Positions 23,974-35,742 of a DNA stretch of 64,000 bases are shown here, piece by piece. How positions within the stretch are numbered: the first letter of the stretch is position 1; every line of letters starts with the position of its first letter. The position numbers and the translations under genes were made by a program. Origin of the DNA: Guillardia theta CCMP2712 (Eukaryota; Cryptophyceae; Pyrenomonadales; Geminigeraceae); assembly GCF_000315625.1 (NCBI RefSeq), contig NW_005434664.1, forward strand, positions 1 through 64,000, read 5' to 3'. Under the pieces are notes generated by a model. That model ran no database searches and had not been told where the DNA came from. It saw only the letters and a program-made list of their open reading frames with translations.

Positions 23974-26276
23974 ATGTTCCCCTTGCACTTCATCTCCCTG
24001 CCCTTGGCACTTGCCTTGCTCGCAACCGCAGCCGAGTCTCAAGTATGCCCCACTCAAACTGTCTTCTCCTCCGACAAGGGTTTCAACAATCGAACATTCA
24101 CCATGGCGCTTCACGTGGCTCCGCCGTTTGTGAGTTACAACAAGGAAGTCTCAGGCTCGAGCCGCTTCAGTGGGCTGACCATTGACATTGCGAACCTTCT
24201 GGAGAATGAGCTTTCATGCAAATTTGAATTCATGTTAGCCGATGGAAACAATCCAGAATCTTCTAGAGCAGCAGTGCAATCAGTGGTCTCAAATGCGGGC
24301 AGCAGCCCTCAAGCTCAGGTGAATATTCACATGTCACTTGATCCTCCTTTGAACGTCTCTACTTGCAGATTGCGGGTGGGGCTCTTGAAATCACCACAGA
24401 GCGGTCGAGCATTGCACATTTCACCATTCCTTACTATGACACAGGTCAGATAGATGAATGTTTGCTTGTTTGTTTTATGTACCTTTCAGGATACATCTTG
24501 ATAGTCCAAAGGCCTGCACAAAGTCCCAGTTTATGGCACTTTTTCGGTCCATTTCAAACCACGCTTTGGATAGCTGTCCTTGTTGAGATTGTTGCGGTGG
24601 CTCTTCTGTGCTACCTGATGGAATCTCCCTTTCTTTCCTCCATCAAGGATTCAGATATTGTAGGTGAGAACTTGAGATATTACTTGGATCAGGTCGTTTA
24701 CCTTTCTCTCCTTGTGATTTCTTTGCTTTCAGATGGAGGGTTGGAGGGCTTCGTCGATTCCTTGTATTGGTCATTCACGCTTCTGCTGCAAAATCCAGAT
24801 AAAGCTCCAAGAACCTGGGGAGGGAAGTTGGTGATGATGGCACATGGCTGGTTCATGCTCATAATCGTTGCAAGCTGTACACGTTCATCGTATCTTATTG
24901 AAACAATGACTTTGAATTACACAGATACTGCCAATCTGGCAAGTTTTTTGACCGCTTCGTTTTCCGTCCCGGGAATCAGTGATTGGAGTAGTGTTTTGAA
25001 CAGGTAATCTGCAGTTTGCCTATGTATCAGATGACACGTTGTCGATAGCAAGGGGAAGTTCAAATTAGCACTTCCAGCAGGTGGGCTCCATCAAGCTTTC
25101 GTACAATTCGAAAAGAAACAATATCCAAATGCGGTGTTCAATGTCACCTGGACAGACTCGTGGGAAAGCGCAGTCAAAATGGTTGGTGACGGCTTAGCCG
25201 ATGCTACATTTCACGATGAGCCGATAGTGCAAGTAAGAATGCAACTGATAAAATCAATGTGAAATCATGTTCAAACACCTTGACCAGGATTACATCGTTC
25301 GTGAGGGGCTCAACTGTAAAGTGATGGAAACTGGGAAAATATTCAATGTATTTGGATATGGCTTTGCATTCAACTATGCGTCCCTGGACTTCATACCCTT
25401 CTCACAGGTACGCGTTTTTATGAGAGTTGAAAGGAGGTTGTGTAGCTACACATTGACTGGTCGCATTTTCTAACCATTGATGACGTGACTTGCTGGTGGA
25501 CGATAGGCTATTGTATCTCTAAAGGAAAGTGGTGAAATTGGACAGCTGATCAAGAACTATCAGGTAAGCCGAAGCCTACTACAACATCTGCTCCTGTAAG
25601 AATCATTTTGGTTGTATCCAGGTGGGAACCTTTCAAACCACTTCCACAGAATCGTGTGCGGTCACTTCTGGAGACAATTCTTTTTCTTTTCGAGACATGC
25701 TTGGGCTGTTCTTGATGACAAGTGGAGTGATCTTTGTGGGATTCGTCATAAATGCGTGTGAGCTATTCGTACATGGAAAACTTGCTCTGGGCGGCTGCAA
25801 AGGTTTAGTCTTGCAGCTTAAAAAATCCTCTTGGTTTGACCTCTTTCTTTTGTTATAGGAAAGAAGCAAGAGAACAAAACAAGTACGACGGAGAAGGGCA
25901 GTGAGGATCCCGAAAAGCTTGCGAACGAGCGGATGAGTTTGGCTTTCTCTGAAGCAGTCCGACAAGGTACTTGGGTGTTTCCTTGTGCTTTGACAGGCTG
26001 ATGCGCAATGGGACAGGAATCCTCTTGTCATTGAAGTCAATGTGTGAGACCCTGAGAGACGGCGAGAGCGCACGAGACGTTGATGTCAAATCTGAGCTTC
26101 TAGCATACATCGATGGCATACTGGACTCTAGCAGGCAGAATGGTTCCAAGCCAGAGGACGAGTTTCTGCGGAAGGATTGTGTCGGAGACAGACTTCTATA
26201 CGGCAAGGTGTCGCTGATTGAGCTGGACGACCAAACTTTGAAGCAGCTGCGCATGTATGTTGATGAGTGGCTCTAA
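23974..26276 (+). CDS. Ionotropic glutamate receptor-like ligand-gated channel
   Basis: A predicted 591-aa channel from ten in-frame exons: 23974-24318, 24369-24444, 24490-24663, 24733-25003, 25049-25232, 25288-25407, 25507-25563, 25622-25802, 25859-25966 and 26017-26276. Order: signal peptide (SLPLALALLATAAES), ligand-binding lobe S1 (MALHVAPPFVSY ... GLTIDIANLLENEL), M1 (LWIAVLVEIVAVALLCYL), pore loop (LYWSFTLLLQNPDKAPRTWG), M3 with NYTDTANLASFLT (compare the SYTANLAAFL gate of the family), S2 (FVQFEKKQYPNAVFNVTW ... DYIVREGLNC), M4 (MLGLFLMTSGVIFVGFVIN) and a charged cytoplasmic tail of roughly 130 residues. There is no amino-terminal (LIVBP-like) domain. Ligand and ion selectivity cannot be judged from sequence alone. 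Its stop overlaps the stop of the WD40 gene on the other strand. Confidence 0.85.
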
Positions 26277-28128
26277 ATTGTAATGTATCTAACACAATCG
26301 TTCCGATTGTAATACGTTGTTAACGAGATTCCAACCAAGGCGAGAAATCTGTTTGTCACACCGATGTATCTACATACCTCTTGATTATCCAACGAGTCAC
26401 TTCGCCAGTGTAAGAGGCAACCAGTATCGCTGAACTCCCTGAACAATATCTTACCATCTTGAAGCGGCTTATTCTTACACATACCATCCGATATCATAGA
26501 CGAGACTGGACCAGGAAGAATTCGAGTTCCCACACACTTAATTTCTCCGTTTGCAAACATCCACATCCGCATATTATGATCTTCACCGGTCGTTATGATG
26601 AAGCTGCCACTGTGACAGGATGAAGTCAGAACGACGCATGCAAACCGGGATGAAATCAGTATATTGCACACATGTCAGTTTCATACCAAGATGCCAGGAA
26701 GGTTACAGAAACTTTGTCTTGATGAGATGAGCTTACAATTCTCCAATCTTGGTCAGAGTCCTGCGATTATGATCAGCTGCAATCGAGCGTGTGAGACGAG
26801 GTGGTACCCGAACTTCGATACATCCTTCTTCCGAGCAGCTAATGACAAACCTAAGACAAGACTGTAAGCAGCATCAATACAACCGATACAATCTACCTTG
26901 ACAGAGTCGTTATGCCAAGGACAGAGCCCTTGTGACCTTCAATCCTCGACAACAGCCTCCAATCGGTCGTGGACCAAATGCAAATGCTCTTGTCGCAAGA
27001 TCCGCTATACAGAAAATCATTGGAGTGCTTCAGGACAAGCACTGAGTCTGTATGCCCACGTAAAACCCTATCACAAGTCCAGCTTTTCTTTCCATCTGAA
27101 ATCTGCCTCCAAATGCAAATGCAATCGTCTGCAGATCCAGTAGCAAATCTTCGTCCGATGACCTGAGCGATCAGAAGCAAGGGGTCAGGAGCTGCAAGCT
27201 TTTAATGTCTTGTTTGATCAATGCATCATACCTCCAGTGCACCAACTCGTTGTGAGTGCTTATCATGTTTCTCCAGAAGGGCAAGCTCGTCCGTAGAAAA
27301 GATGCACACTTTACAATCCGCAGATCCGGTAACTAGTATTTCTTCCAACGAGATCAATCCAAGAACAGCATCACTGTGAGCCTTGATCTCCTTCAAGCAG
27401 GTGTATGTCTTCATGCACCATTTCTTTATTGTACCATCATGCGATCCGCTAAACAAAAACCCTTGTGCAATGGCTAAAGCCCAAATCTGCAGTGCAACAA
27501 AAGTCTTGTTAGATATAATTGTGCTCCATTGCTTGGTTACCGATTCCCTATGCGCAACAAAGTTTTTGTCCAAAAGAAGCTCCCATGATTCAACCGTCTT
27601 GGTCTTGCTCTGTTTGTTTGTCCCCTGTCGCCTAGACTCAATTTGAGTACGCTGTGCATTGTTAGATTTCTCCTTCTTCAGTGCTTTCATCAGAGCTTCG
27701 TCGTCGAATTCTTCTGAGCTCTCTTTCCTGTGACCATAAAGTTCGCCTTGAGTACCAAGAAAGTTCTCGGCTAACAGCATCCCCTTCAATTCTTGGAGAA
27801 GTCGAAGGGATTTGTCGAGGCATGGCGGACTCAAGTCCGATTGATTCAAGCGCGGCACTTCTTGACCTTTGCTGTGATGATGTATCTCGATCAGTTTATG
27901 AACTTGTTTCACGACGACTTTGAAAGGAGCTTCGAAGTCGCACAATAAAGCGCGTGTACTCGCTGATATGGAGGCAGACTCTTTCTCAAGCTTCGCTTTC
28001 AGAGCATTCCACTTGTTCGTCATATCATACACAAGAAGAGAGAGATCGTCATGGATTCTTCCTGCCATAATCTTGGCTGTTAATCTCTCATCATCTTTGT
28101 TCCCACTGCCATCATCTTCGCTTTTCAC
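26273..28128 (-). CDS. WD40-repeat protein
   Basis: The open frame starts at 28128, which is a GTG; the first ATG in frame is 28068 (MAGRIHDDLSLLVYDM). The frame may instead begin with a spliced upstream exon. The N-terminal half is alpha-helical, possibly coiled coil (NALKAKLEKESASISA ... LDKSLRLLQELKGMLL) with a basic linker. WD40 repeats follow across several exons: SGSHDGTIKKW, TGSADCKVCIF, TGSADDCICIW, SGSCDKSICIW with RIEGHKGSVLG, a degenerate CSEEGCIEVRV, and TTGEDHNMRMW. That is at least six blades, enough for most of a propeller. It should be a protein-interaction scaffold; the partner is unknown. The stop TAG on the minus strand (26273-26275) overlaps the stop of the channel gene. 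Confidence 0.75.
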
Positions 28129-28466
28129 CTACCGCCACTGTGAGTATGAACTGACTGCATGTTCGCCTGATCCCTTTGCCGCCAAACGCTGTGATATGAT
28201 TTCAAATATGTCGATACATATTGAAATTAAGTGTTAAACAATTCGAAAAGACCCTTGAGATTTGGGCAACCAGTGCATCGAATGTACCGCAACGCACCTA
28301 GTAGTACCGTACCGTAGTACCCAAGTACTCTCAGCACGGGTCAGTTCGCCGAGTCGCCCGGGCCGCCGGTATGATTCAGTAGTGCCAGTGAGCCTTTGAG
28401 AGTGGCAGTGGCCTGCGCCGCAGCTGCCAGCGAGTTTCCTTGAGCGATCTCTATTCAGTTTACCTT

Positions 28467-31219
28467 TCATTCGCTGCACTTGCTAAGCTCATGAAGTTTC
28501 TGCTTAAGCCTAACTGTCTCTCGGTGATGTCTGCCATAGATGTTTTGGAGAACACGAAGCGCCTTGTCGTAGCTAGCGATGGCATCTTGCTTGCTCTAGT
28601 GAAAGACATTCATCACTGCTGACAACGCATGTTACCACTCAAACCGGGTCAGAAGATCTCATCATGGCATCGGCGTAGTGCTGTTCCATCAATGCATGAA
28701 TGGGATGGTTTCTGTGCAGATGATTTTTGGCTGCCCCCAGCACAAGTCGACAATATCTCACAGTTTCGTCATGGAGATTGAGACCCTTGAAAAGTATCAA
28801 CGAACGGTTGATACAAAGATTCCTTACCAGGCATACATCAACGAGCAATTTGTAAATATCAAACATTATCCAGTTGTCGTACATCAGCACACTGCCAACC
28901 TCGTGCAAGGTCTAAATCAAAGGTCAGCTTTTATCTAAACTCAACATGGTCGATCGAAATAAAGCAAGCAACAACACACATATCTTTTGACTGTGTATCT
29001 TCGATGAGGTTTCAGAGACCTGCATGAGAATGAAGTGGCTTGACTTGAGTTGATGAGCTTGGTATTCACGCAAAGCGGAGCTCCAACCTTCCTGGGCCCT
29101 GACGATTGTCTGAATAATTGGATTCGTCACAATTAAAAAGATTTCGGAGAGCGAACATGTATGCATAGGATGTCACCTCCTTTGGGCCGGCAGCGATTCT
29201 AGATTCAAGCGGATGGTCAATGGGCCTGCGACATCTCGAGCATCTACAGAGAAATCCCTTGCGCGAGAGCAAGGCGTCTCTCCTCACGTCCAGAGGAGCA
29301 TACAGCTCGACATATGCTATTGTGATCTCGGTGCCTCGGGGAATGTTCTCAAGAGCTCGAACTACCAATTTGTTTCCATCGAAGGAAATTATTGCATTAG
29401 GCTCACAGCTAAAGAAATAAGTCAAAATATCTTCAATGGCAGAGATGTATTTGAACCTGTGATTAATGAAAGAAGCAAGTGGATACAATCCATGGCCGAA
29501 GTTTTGACCCTTGAGGTCGACTATGCCATGCATATTTCGTTGAGCTTTAGAAATCATGGAAGCAATGACTTCATCTTGCAATTTGAAATTCACATCAACA
29601 AATCTGAGAGAGTTGATTACCATTTGTGTAGCTGCAGAAAACAAAAACAATTACCGATTCACAACACGCGCCATCCCTGAACAAGCCTGTCAGTAATGCA
29701 CAAAATCCAATGCAAGTGCATGGACTTACCTAGAAGGTTGCTATCTTTAGAAGCACTCTTGTCATGCTCAAGCAGATTTAACAGACCTGCACAAATGTTG
29801 CTCCTGGAAAATGCATAGACCAAACGGAGGAACAACCTCAACCCCCGCACGCCTCTCTGCTATTTTATGAATTCGAACAATCAAACTGAGAGAAACAAGC
29901 TACAGCACCTTTTGATTTGCATCTGTCGATTTGTTCCATAGTGATAGAATAGAACATTCTCCGTCGTGATGAATGGAATCAAGCACTTGACATCGTTTTG
30001 AACAGTACAAAACTCCTCCACACTCGTTCGCACACACTACTGATTCTTCCACCTTAACTGAGTTGAAGCAATTTGAGCAAATCATTCCAGAATACTTGTC
30101 ATTTACAACCGCTGCAAGTGCTGATGCTTCCATCAATACTTCCCCTTCTTGCACATCTTGCCTTGACTTGATACACCGCCCTCTTTCATGATCAGTCTGG
30201 AGTTCAATGGGAAATGCTTTTAGACATTCTGAAACGTACTGAATCGCACCCTGCAGGCTACCAGGAACACTTCTGCTCTCCTTGGATGATGCTCTGGAAA
30301 TGCTACATTCTTGAAACTGCGATGTGAGCTGTTTTATCCCTGCCAAGCACCCAGAATGATCAGGCTGTATTCTCAAGGCGACCTGTGATATGACAGACAT
30401 TGGCAATGCAAGCTTCAGGCATTCAATCATCAGGAATGAGATCCAAGCTCACATGAAAGAAATTTTCAGCAGAGATCGAATCTCCCTTGGAAAGGTGAAT
30501 GTCACCCAGACGCTCGTATGCCCTTGCACAATTTGGAAATTTCCTTGTGCATTCCATGCAATCACGAGTAGCATCTTCCAATGCTCCCTGCTTCAGAAAG
30601 CAAAGTGCTCGGTTTGTGTATACAAATTCATCTTCTTGCCAGATCTTGTAATTACAAATCAGTTTGAGCACAAAATCTTCTTCAAACATACCTGAATAGA
30701 CTCGGTATACAGCCTTTGCGCTTCTTGAAAATCCCCTGCTCGAAAAGCTTGATTTCCTTCATTCTTGGGCAACATTTAGACCCAAGGCATGTCATCATAC
30801 TTCAAAGATACCTTGAGCCTAAGTGCATTATTTCTTGCATCAGAATCCAGTTCAACGTGACGTTTCTCTTCTTCTCCGATAGATTTCCATGACTTCGATC
30901 CGCATTCTTGTGCAGCAGCAAGTTCCTCATTCGGGGTAAGAATTGGTGCGAACACACGAAGCATCGAACGATTTCGAATCAATTTTGCCCTGACATGTTC
31001 CTCATTGATCACGTATGGACATCTGCACAAGATTTCATGATCAGCGTGGTCCTTGCCGGTCGATTGACGGAGACAAAAGATGTATGACCCGTCTTCCCCG
31101 TCTTGTTTGATTAAAAGATCCAGGTAGTCTTTACTTGGCACAGCCTCGGACAGTTGAAAGCAAATTTTTACTCCAATCACACTCTCATCCTCCACACAAT
31201 GTTCTATCGTGCATGCCAT
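28467..31219 (-). CDS. SMYD-like SET/MYND protein with N-terminal CS-like domain and TPRs
   Basis: A multi-exon gene from ATG 31219. Residues about 1-95 look like a CS/p23-like (PIH1 C-terminal type) beta sandwich (VKICFQLSEAVPSKDYLDLL ... NEEHVRAKLIRNRSMLRVF). TPR helices follow (NEGNQAFRAGDFQEAQRLY; NRALCFLKQGALEDATRDC; ARAYERLGDIHLSKGD). The SET domain is split in SMYD fashion: RCIKSRQDVQEGEVLMEA, then the MYND zinc finger (CSNCFNSVKVEES ... CGGVLYCSKRCQ ... HHDGEC). The core then gives LASFINH and, after an intron, SCEPNAIISFDG, ENIPRGTEITIAYVEL and post-SET CRCSRC. The last exons give C-terminal TPR-like helices (ALRVLQNIYGRHHRETVRLK), stop at 28467. The NH...PN cofactor motif and catalytic Tyr (AYVEL) are present, so lysine methyltransferase activity is plausible. 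The substrate is unknown. Confidence 0.82.
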
Positions 31220-31790
31220 GGTTTCCGGCAAAGTGAGCAATGAATGGCTCAGGTCTCAAGATGTTGCTGATCACTTTCCTTTTTCACTTGAAGCATGAAT
31301 TCGTTGCCATGGTCTCACTGCTTGCTTATAATCGTGCAATGTTTTGTCGTCCTTCTCTTCCCCCCTGCATGATTTATGAGCGACGTGCGATCTTCTACCT
31401 GCTCCCCTAAACCCCTCCCCACTTGCGTTGCTTTTTCCCACCACACACTTGCCACCCTACCCCACCATTGCCCTTTGCTCGTTTCATCATGAAAATGACG
31501 GGTGTATCTGGTCAATCCTCTGTATTTCTAGTTGTTGGTCACGAATTTAGCAGCAAAAAAGTGGACAGGAGGAAGTGATCAAGTGAGAGAATCAAGTCGA
31601 GATGGAGGGTTGATTCTACTGAGGACATTCTAGGCGCGATTGTAAAATCACAACTTTCAGTACTTGCTGGGTTCAACATAAATCGTAACAAGCGGCAACA
31701 TCTGCTCCACGATCATATGTCTGAAACCTTATATATATACGCATAAATTGCGATGTACAGCATCGAATGTTGGGGGCTTTACAGCCCTGC
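31220..31790. other. Intergenic upstream of SMYD-like gene
   Basis: 570 bp. The SMYD-like promoter should lie here, on the minus strand. The stretch 31340-31480 is C/T-rich on the + strand, and a TATATATA word is at 31732. I see no coding sequence; the short minus frame 31515-31315 is low-complexity. Confidence 0.4.
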
Positions 31791-31861
31791 ACACCGATGG
31801 TCTAGTGGTAGAATACGCCCCTGCCACGGGCGAGACCCGGGTTCGATTCCCGGTCGGTGTA
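31791..31861 (+). tRNA. tRNA-Gly, anticodon GCC
   Basis: A 71-nt cloverleaf. The acceptor stem ACACCGA pairs with TCGGTGT (7 of 7), with discriminator A at 31861. The D arm contains TGGTCTAGTGGTAGAA, which doubles as the internal A box. The anticodon stem CGCCC/GGGCG closes the loop CTGCCAC with anticodon GCC. The T arm CCCGG-GTTCGAT-TCCCGG contains the B box. There is no intron and no encoded CCA. All stems pair without mismatch in the arms I checked, so it should be functional. It reads GGC and GGU codons with wobble. Confidence 0.95.
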
Positions 31862-32586
31862 CCCGACTGTACAATTCTTTTTACGCTAGGCCTGGCTCCG
31901 AGCTCTGGTTTTTGATCACTGCAAGTTTGAGGCTGGCACGCCATATTATGTCTGGGCCTTCCGTCTAGCATCGCGGCGGTGATCTTAGAGTGGCTTGAAA
32001 AGACAGAGCGAGCCAACCCTCATCCTTCCAACTGCACAATACAGGCGGGGCTCAATAGGCAACAACAACTCGCATTGGAAGGCGGGGCCGCTCTTGAATC
32101 TGAGTCTGGCGCTGCTTGTCGATGATACACGTATTGACGGAAATTACGGCCAGTGAAACTTTCCGAAGCCCACACCAGTCCGAAGGAACAGTGTGGCCAG
32201 TGAACTCGATTGTTAGTCATGTTTTTCCATTTCAAACATGGACAAACCTGAAATAATTTTGCTTATCCATCAAAGCAAATCGATGCTGATAATGAATGCA
32301 AATACACAACAAGATGGCTGCTACACCTAGGTACACTCCCACTATCTCTCATCACAACTCCATCTGTTGATTAATGCAACTCCATCCGCCTTGCAATCAT
32401 AATGAAGTTTGTTTTTGGCAGTCGATTGCAAGATAAAACGAAATCGATTCCCTTCATTTTGAATACTGAGCCATCATTCCTCACTAGATTTATACACATG
32501 ACTTGAGGCGATCATATGTCCTTTTCATCGACGAAGTTGTCTTCGTCGGCAGTAAACAACGCAAGTTGCAGAGTACATTGGATGAT
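31862..32586. other. Intergenic, no gene seen
   Basis: About 725 bp between the tRNA and the next gene. The short frames here have no recognisable motif. A T-rich run suitable as a Pol III terminator is weak (CTTTTT at 31878-31883, 17 nt after the tRNA). Confidence 0.4.
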
Positions 32587-33457
32587 TTATGATGTAAGAT
32601 CTTTTGCTCCAGCATATGGATCTAGAGATTTGTTACATTTCTTGAACCTGCGTTGAAATTCATCAGGCACATTGCCCCTCTGCAACAGGGAATCAGAAAC
32701 CGAAACAAGGCAAGAGTGATCGTACCTTTGGTAACGCATTTGGGTCTTTCTTTCTCTTCACGAGCTCAGGGTCCACTGGAGTTGTGCCGTTCAAGAGCAT
32801 TTGCTTCATTTCTTCTGCAACTTCATGGAATTCGTAGTTGGCTCCGCCTTCTGCTTCATCATCCGTGTTTGGAAATTCGTCAAGAAACTTAGAGTACCCC
32901 CCTCTAAGCCTGATGTTTCCTGAATTGCAGTGCATGAACCCATCTGAAGCCGACATGCGGATACCGGCCCCTGCACCTGCACGGATCTCTGACATTGATG
33001 TCGCAAAAGAGAGCGACGAAACTACCAACAGCAACAGCAAGCTGGTCGTTAACGATTTGGTATCAAGCACAGCGCAAGAAAAACCGCTTGAATGCCTCCC
33101 CGGTACATGACTACAGAAGCGATAAGTCCTCTGATGGGTCTGCTGCCTCTCCTGACTGCGGGGCCGCTGCTCCTGTCTCGTTATCTTCCACCCCTCCATC
33201 CCAGCGCGCACTCCTGCAGCGGGAGGCCGAGGTGTCAGTGTGGGGAGGAGGGTTTCACGTTTACAACGGATTTGTAACGGATTCGCATCAAAACAAGATT
33301 CACAATGCACCGTGCACAGAGGACGATTGGCAGATAGTTTTGGAGGACTGAAGCCATTCAATGAGGGGATCTGAGGCTTTGATACCAAACTCAATGTCCT
33401 GCTTGCTTGCCTGCTTTCGATAGAAATAACATGAAGATCTGGTCTGAAGAGTTGCAT
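32587..33457 (-). CDS. Small protein with hydrophobic leader; possible bipartite targeting
   Basis: Exon 1 is open from ATG 33457 to about 32745. A GT-AG intron (GTACGATC ... TTGCAG) then joins it to a last exon coding RGNVPDEFQRRFKKCNKSL and ending at TAA 32587. The best-supported part is a hydrophobic leader (SLTTSLLLLLVVSSLSFATS) followed by a hydrophilic body (SKFLDEFPNTDDEAEGG, FHEVAEEMKQMLLNGTTP, ELVKRKKDPNALPK). I recognise no family. If translation starts near the leader, it would be an ER signal with Phe right at the likely cleavage site, as in plastid-targeted proteins of cryptophytes and heterokonts. However, the nearest ATGs in frame (33199, 33457) are far upstream, so a spliced 5' exon may supply the start. 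Start and targeting are inference. Confidence 0.45.
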
Positions 33458-34146
33458 CAGGATATGAGGAGATGCGACTGGTCAACAAGAAGTGGATTGG
33501 TTCGATATTGCTTCGTCTGATACAACCGCATCGAAAGGCAAAACACGCATGTAATTCAGAGTTTGCCATTTGTCCACTCGTATAACTGCCAGCAAGCATG
33601 AAACTTTTCGACCTCCTTATGACTGTAGTTTTCCTTCTCCTTCTCCAAGAAACCCAGATGAAAGACTCGAAACTGCAAGTAAGCAACAGACATTCAATAC
33701 CAGACAAGGCTAAACGTGACAAAGGAGAGAAGAACTCAGCGTAATGTTTTTAACGCTTGAATCATGACATCTAAGCAAGCTTTCAGGACACTGAAGAATG
33801 AAGGGATCCAAAAATTAGGGTTGAGGCCAAATCCAATCCACACCAGCATTCACTGTGGCACTCGATGTAAAGATATCATTTTTCTTTTGACATGGCATAA
33901 TTTTGCAAATGTGGAAATAGATGCAGTCAAACAGCCGAAACGGGGTAACGAATCCTACCCTGGAATTAACGAATACAACGAATTTGGACTAACAAGAAGG
34001 ATTATGGTAAAAGCTGTCTGCTTTGAATCAAGTTTCATATTAGAATCAGGAAAAAGAGAGGAGAAGAGAAAACTTTCTCCGCGAAGCAAGCAATACCTAC
34101 AGGTTGGTAGAAAAGTGTCTCCTCATAAGTGCCCACCTCTCATTCT
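33458..34146. other. Upstream region; possible unresolved 5' exons of the RRM gene
   Basis: A + strand frame opens at 33764. A Lys/Arg-rich stretch in it (SGKREEKRKLSPRSKQ, near 34050) resembles the basic N-terminal region expected before the first RRM of RBM34-type proteins. I could not place splice sites with confidence, so these bases are left outside the gene. Confidence 0.35.
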
Positions 34147-35742
34147 ATGGAAATTAGAGACAAGATCAAGGACCGAAGGACACTGTTTATTGGTAACCTC
34201 CCCATTGGCCCTCCGCTTCACAGAATCCGAAGCTCACTCCTCAGAGTACTGAAGCAATATGGGGTGCAATCAGAATATTGACGAGCATCATGGAAGCCTG
34301 ATGCAAACTTTGATATAGAAAGTTGAATCCATGCGATTCCGTTCATTTGCTGTATCCAATTCCAAGATATTGAAACGAGAAGCGCTGAAAAGATATCAGG
34401 TACTTCTTGATGTAGAATTTCCTACCTGAATTTTTCATTTTGAAGTTTGGGATGCAAAAAGGCAACATGAATGCGTATGTTGTATTTCTTGATGAAAACT
34501 GTGCGAGAAGCGCTGCAAAAGCGTGCAACGGAATTAATCTTACTATTACGTACAATCGTAAGATTGAGATTACGTATCCACAAGGTTGTTTTACCAGGTG
34601 TGTCAGGAACTGGTGGAGAGCAACAAAAAATCCTCCAAAAGTCCAGCTGTGTAATTCGTTGCGACATTGCAACGGGTGCAAATTATGTCAGCGCCCGCTC
34701 TATATTCTTGGGTATGTTGCTACACGGTACATCTTGGTTCTGATATCTATCAGGAAATGTACCATTCGTAAACGCGAGTGAAGATTCTATCAGGAACATC
34801 TGGCACATTGTCACAATCTCGTTTGACGAATCTTGCAGATTGCTCTTCCGTTCCTGTGGCGATATAGAGAATGTACGGCTAGTCCGCGACAAGATGACGG
34901 GATATGGTGACGAAGACTTGACCGTTGAGAAAGTTTCTAACTTGTTGTGCAGGGAAAGGCTTTGGCTACATACAGTTTGTGAACGAAACTAGCGTCCACA
35001 AAGGTGAAAGGTTCAAGGCATCTGAGAGTATTGAATTGCATTCAACGATGCAGCACTTCAGATGGCCAAGCATCGTCCTCCTAGCCTATGTGTTGGTGAA
35101 AGACGTTATGAGGTCTGATTCGAAAGTACAGTTTCTGAGGTATCACAATCGTACAGCTCAGGATTCAGGCAGCTATGAAGCCGATGCACCTCGAACGAAA
35201 AAAGGTGATGCACATTTCGGATGAACATTTTGTAATCTCTGAATAACCTGCCTTGATGACTTGATGCACAGAAAGTAAAGCAATTCCTGGAGAAAGGAGG
35301 GAAGAAAGCTTACCAAAAACGAATGAAAAGATGGAAGGTAATGTTCAGAGTTTGCCATTCAACTTCTTCGTCTAATTTACTTCACACCCAGGCAAGGAAG
35401 AAGAAGCGTTTCGAGGTCAAGACCGGGGTACGTAAGGTAACAGGCACAAGTGTGGAATGTCAAGTCTGATGAGCAGAAGTCAAAGGACGGGAAAGACTCT
35501 CCACGATCGGAGAAAAGAGCGTACAAGCAGCGTGAGAAATTGAAATCTGATAGCGTAATATGTTTTTCTATCTGTAATTGTGGACTGAAGCGGTTTCCTC
35601 TTTTATTCAGAAGTCAACAAAAGTCCAGGTCGTGACAAAGGGACAGCATACGGCAAAGAAGAAGAAGGAATCAAAATCTAGAATGGCGAGAAAGGGAGAA
35701 AAGAAGGTTAAGAACAAGAAGGTGGGCAGGAAGGGGCAGTGA
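34147..35742 (+). CDS. RBM34/Nop12-like RNA-binding protein with two RRMs
   Basis: The supported start is ATG 34147 (protein MEIRDKIKDRRTLFIGNLP); more N-terminal exons are likely. RRM1 begins with RNP2-type TLFIGNLPIG and continues after an intron with GNMNAYVVFLDENCARSAAK. RRM2 is assembled from RSIFLG, then NVPFVNASEDSIR, then LLFRSCGDIENVRLVRDKM, then KGFGYIQFVNETSV, with frame-keeping GT-AG joins at about 34710, 34788, 34844 and 34905. The C-terminus is a strongly basic Lys/Arg tail ending KKVKNKKVGRKGQ at 35742. RRM pair, order and basic tail match RBM34 and yeast Nop12, nucleolar proteins of large-subunit rRNA processing. Expected location: nucleolus. Confidence 0.8.

Noticed and set aside
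31729-32016. Protein-coding frames across the tRNA locus
   Set aside because: The tRNA-Gly explains the sequence. The frames on both strands have no coding character outside it.
32890-32935. Ubiquitin-like C-terminus (RLRGG) in the small targeted protein
   Set aside because: Only five residues match, with no ubiquitin fold around them and the motif internal to the chain.
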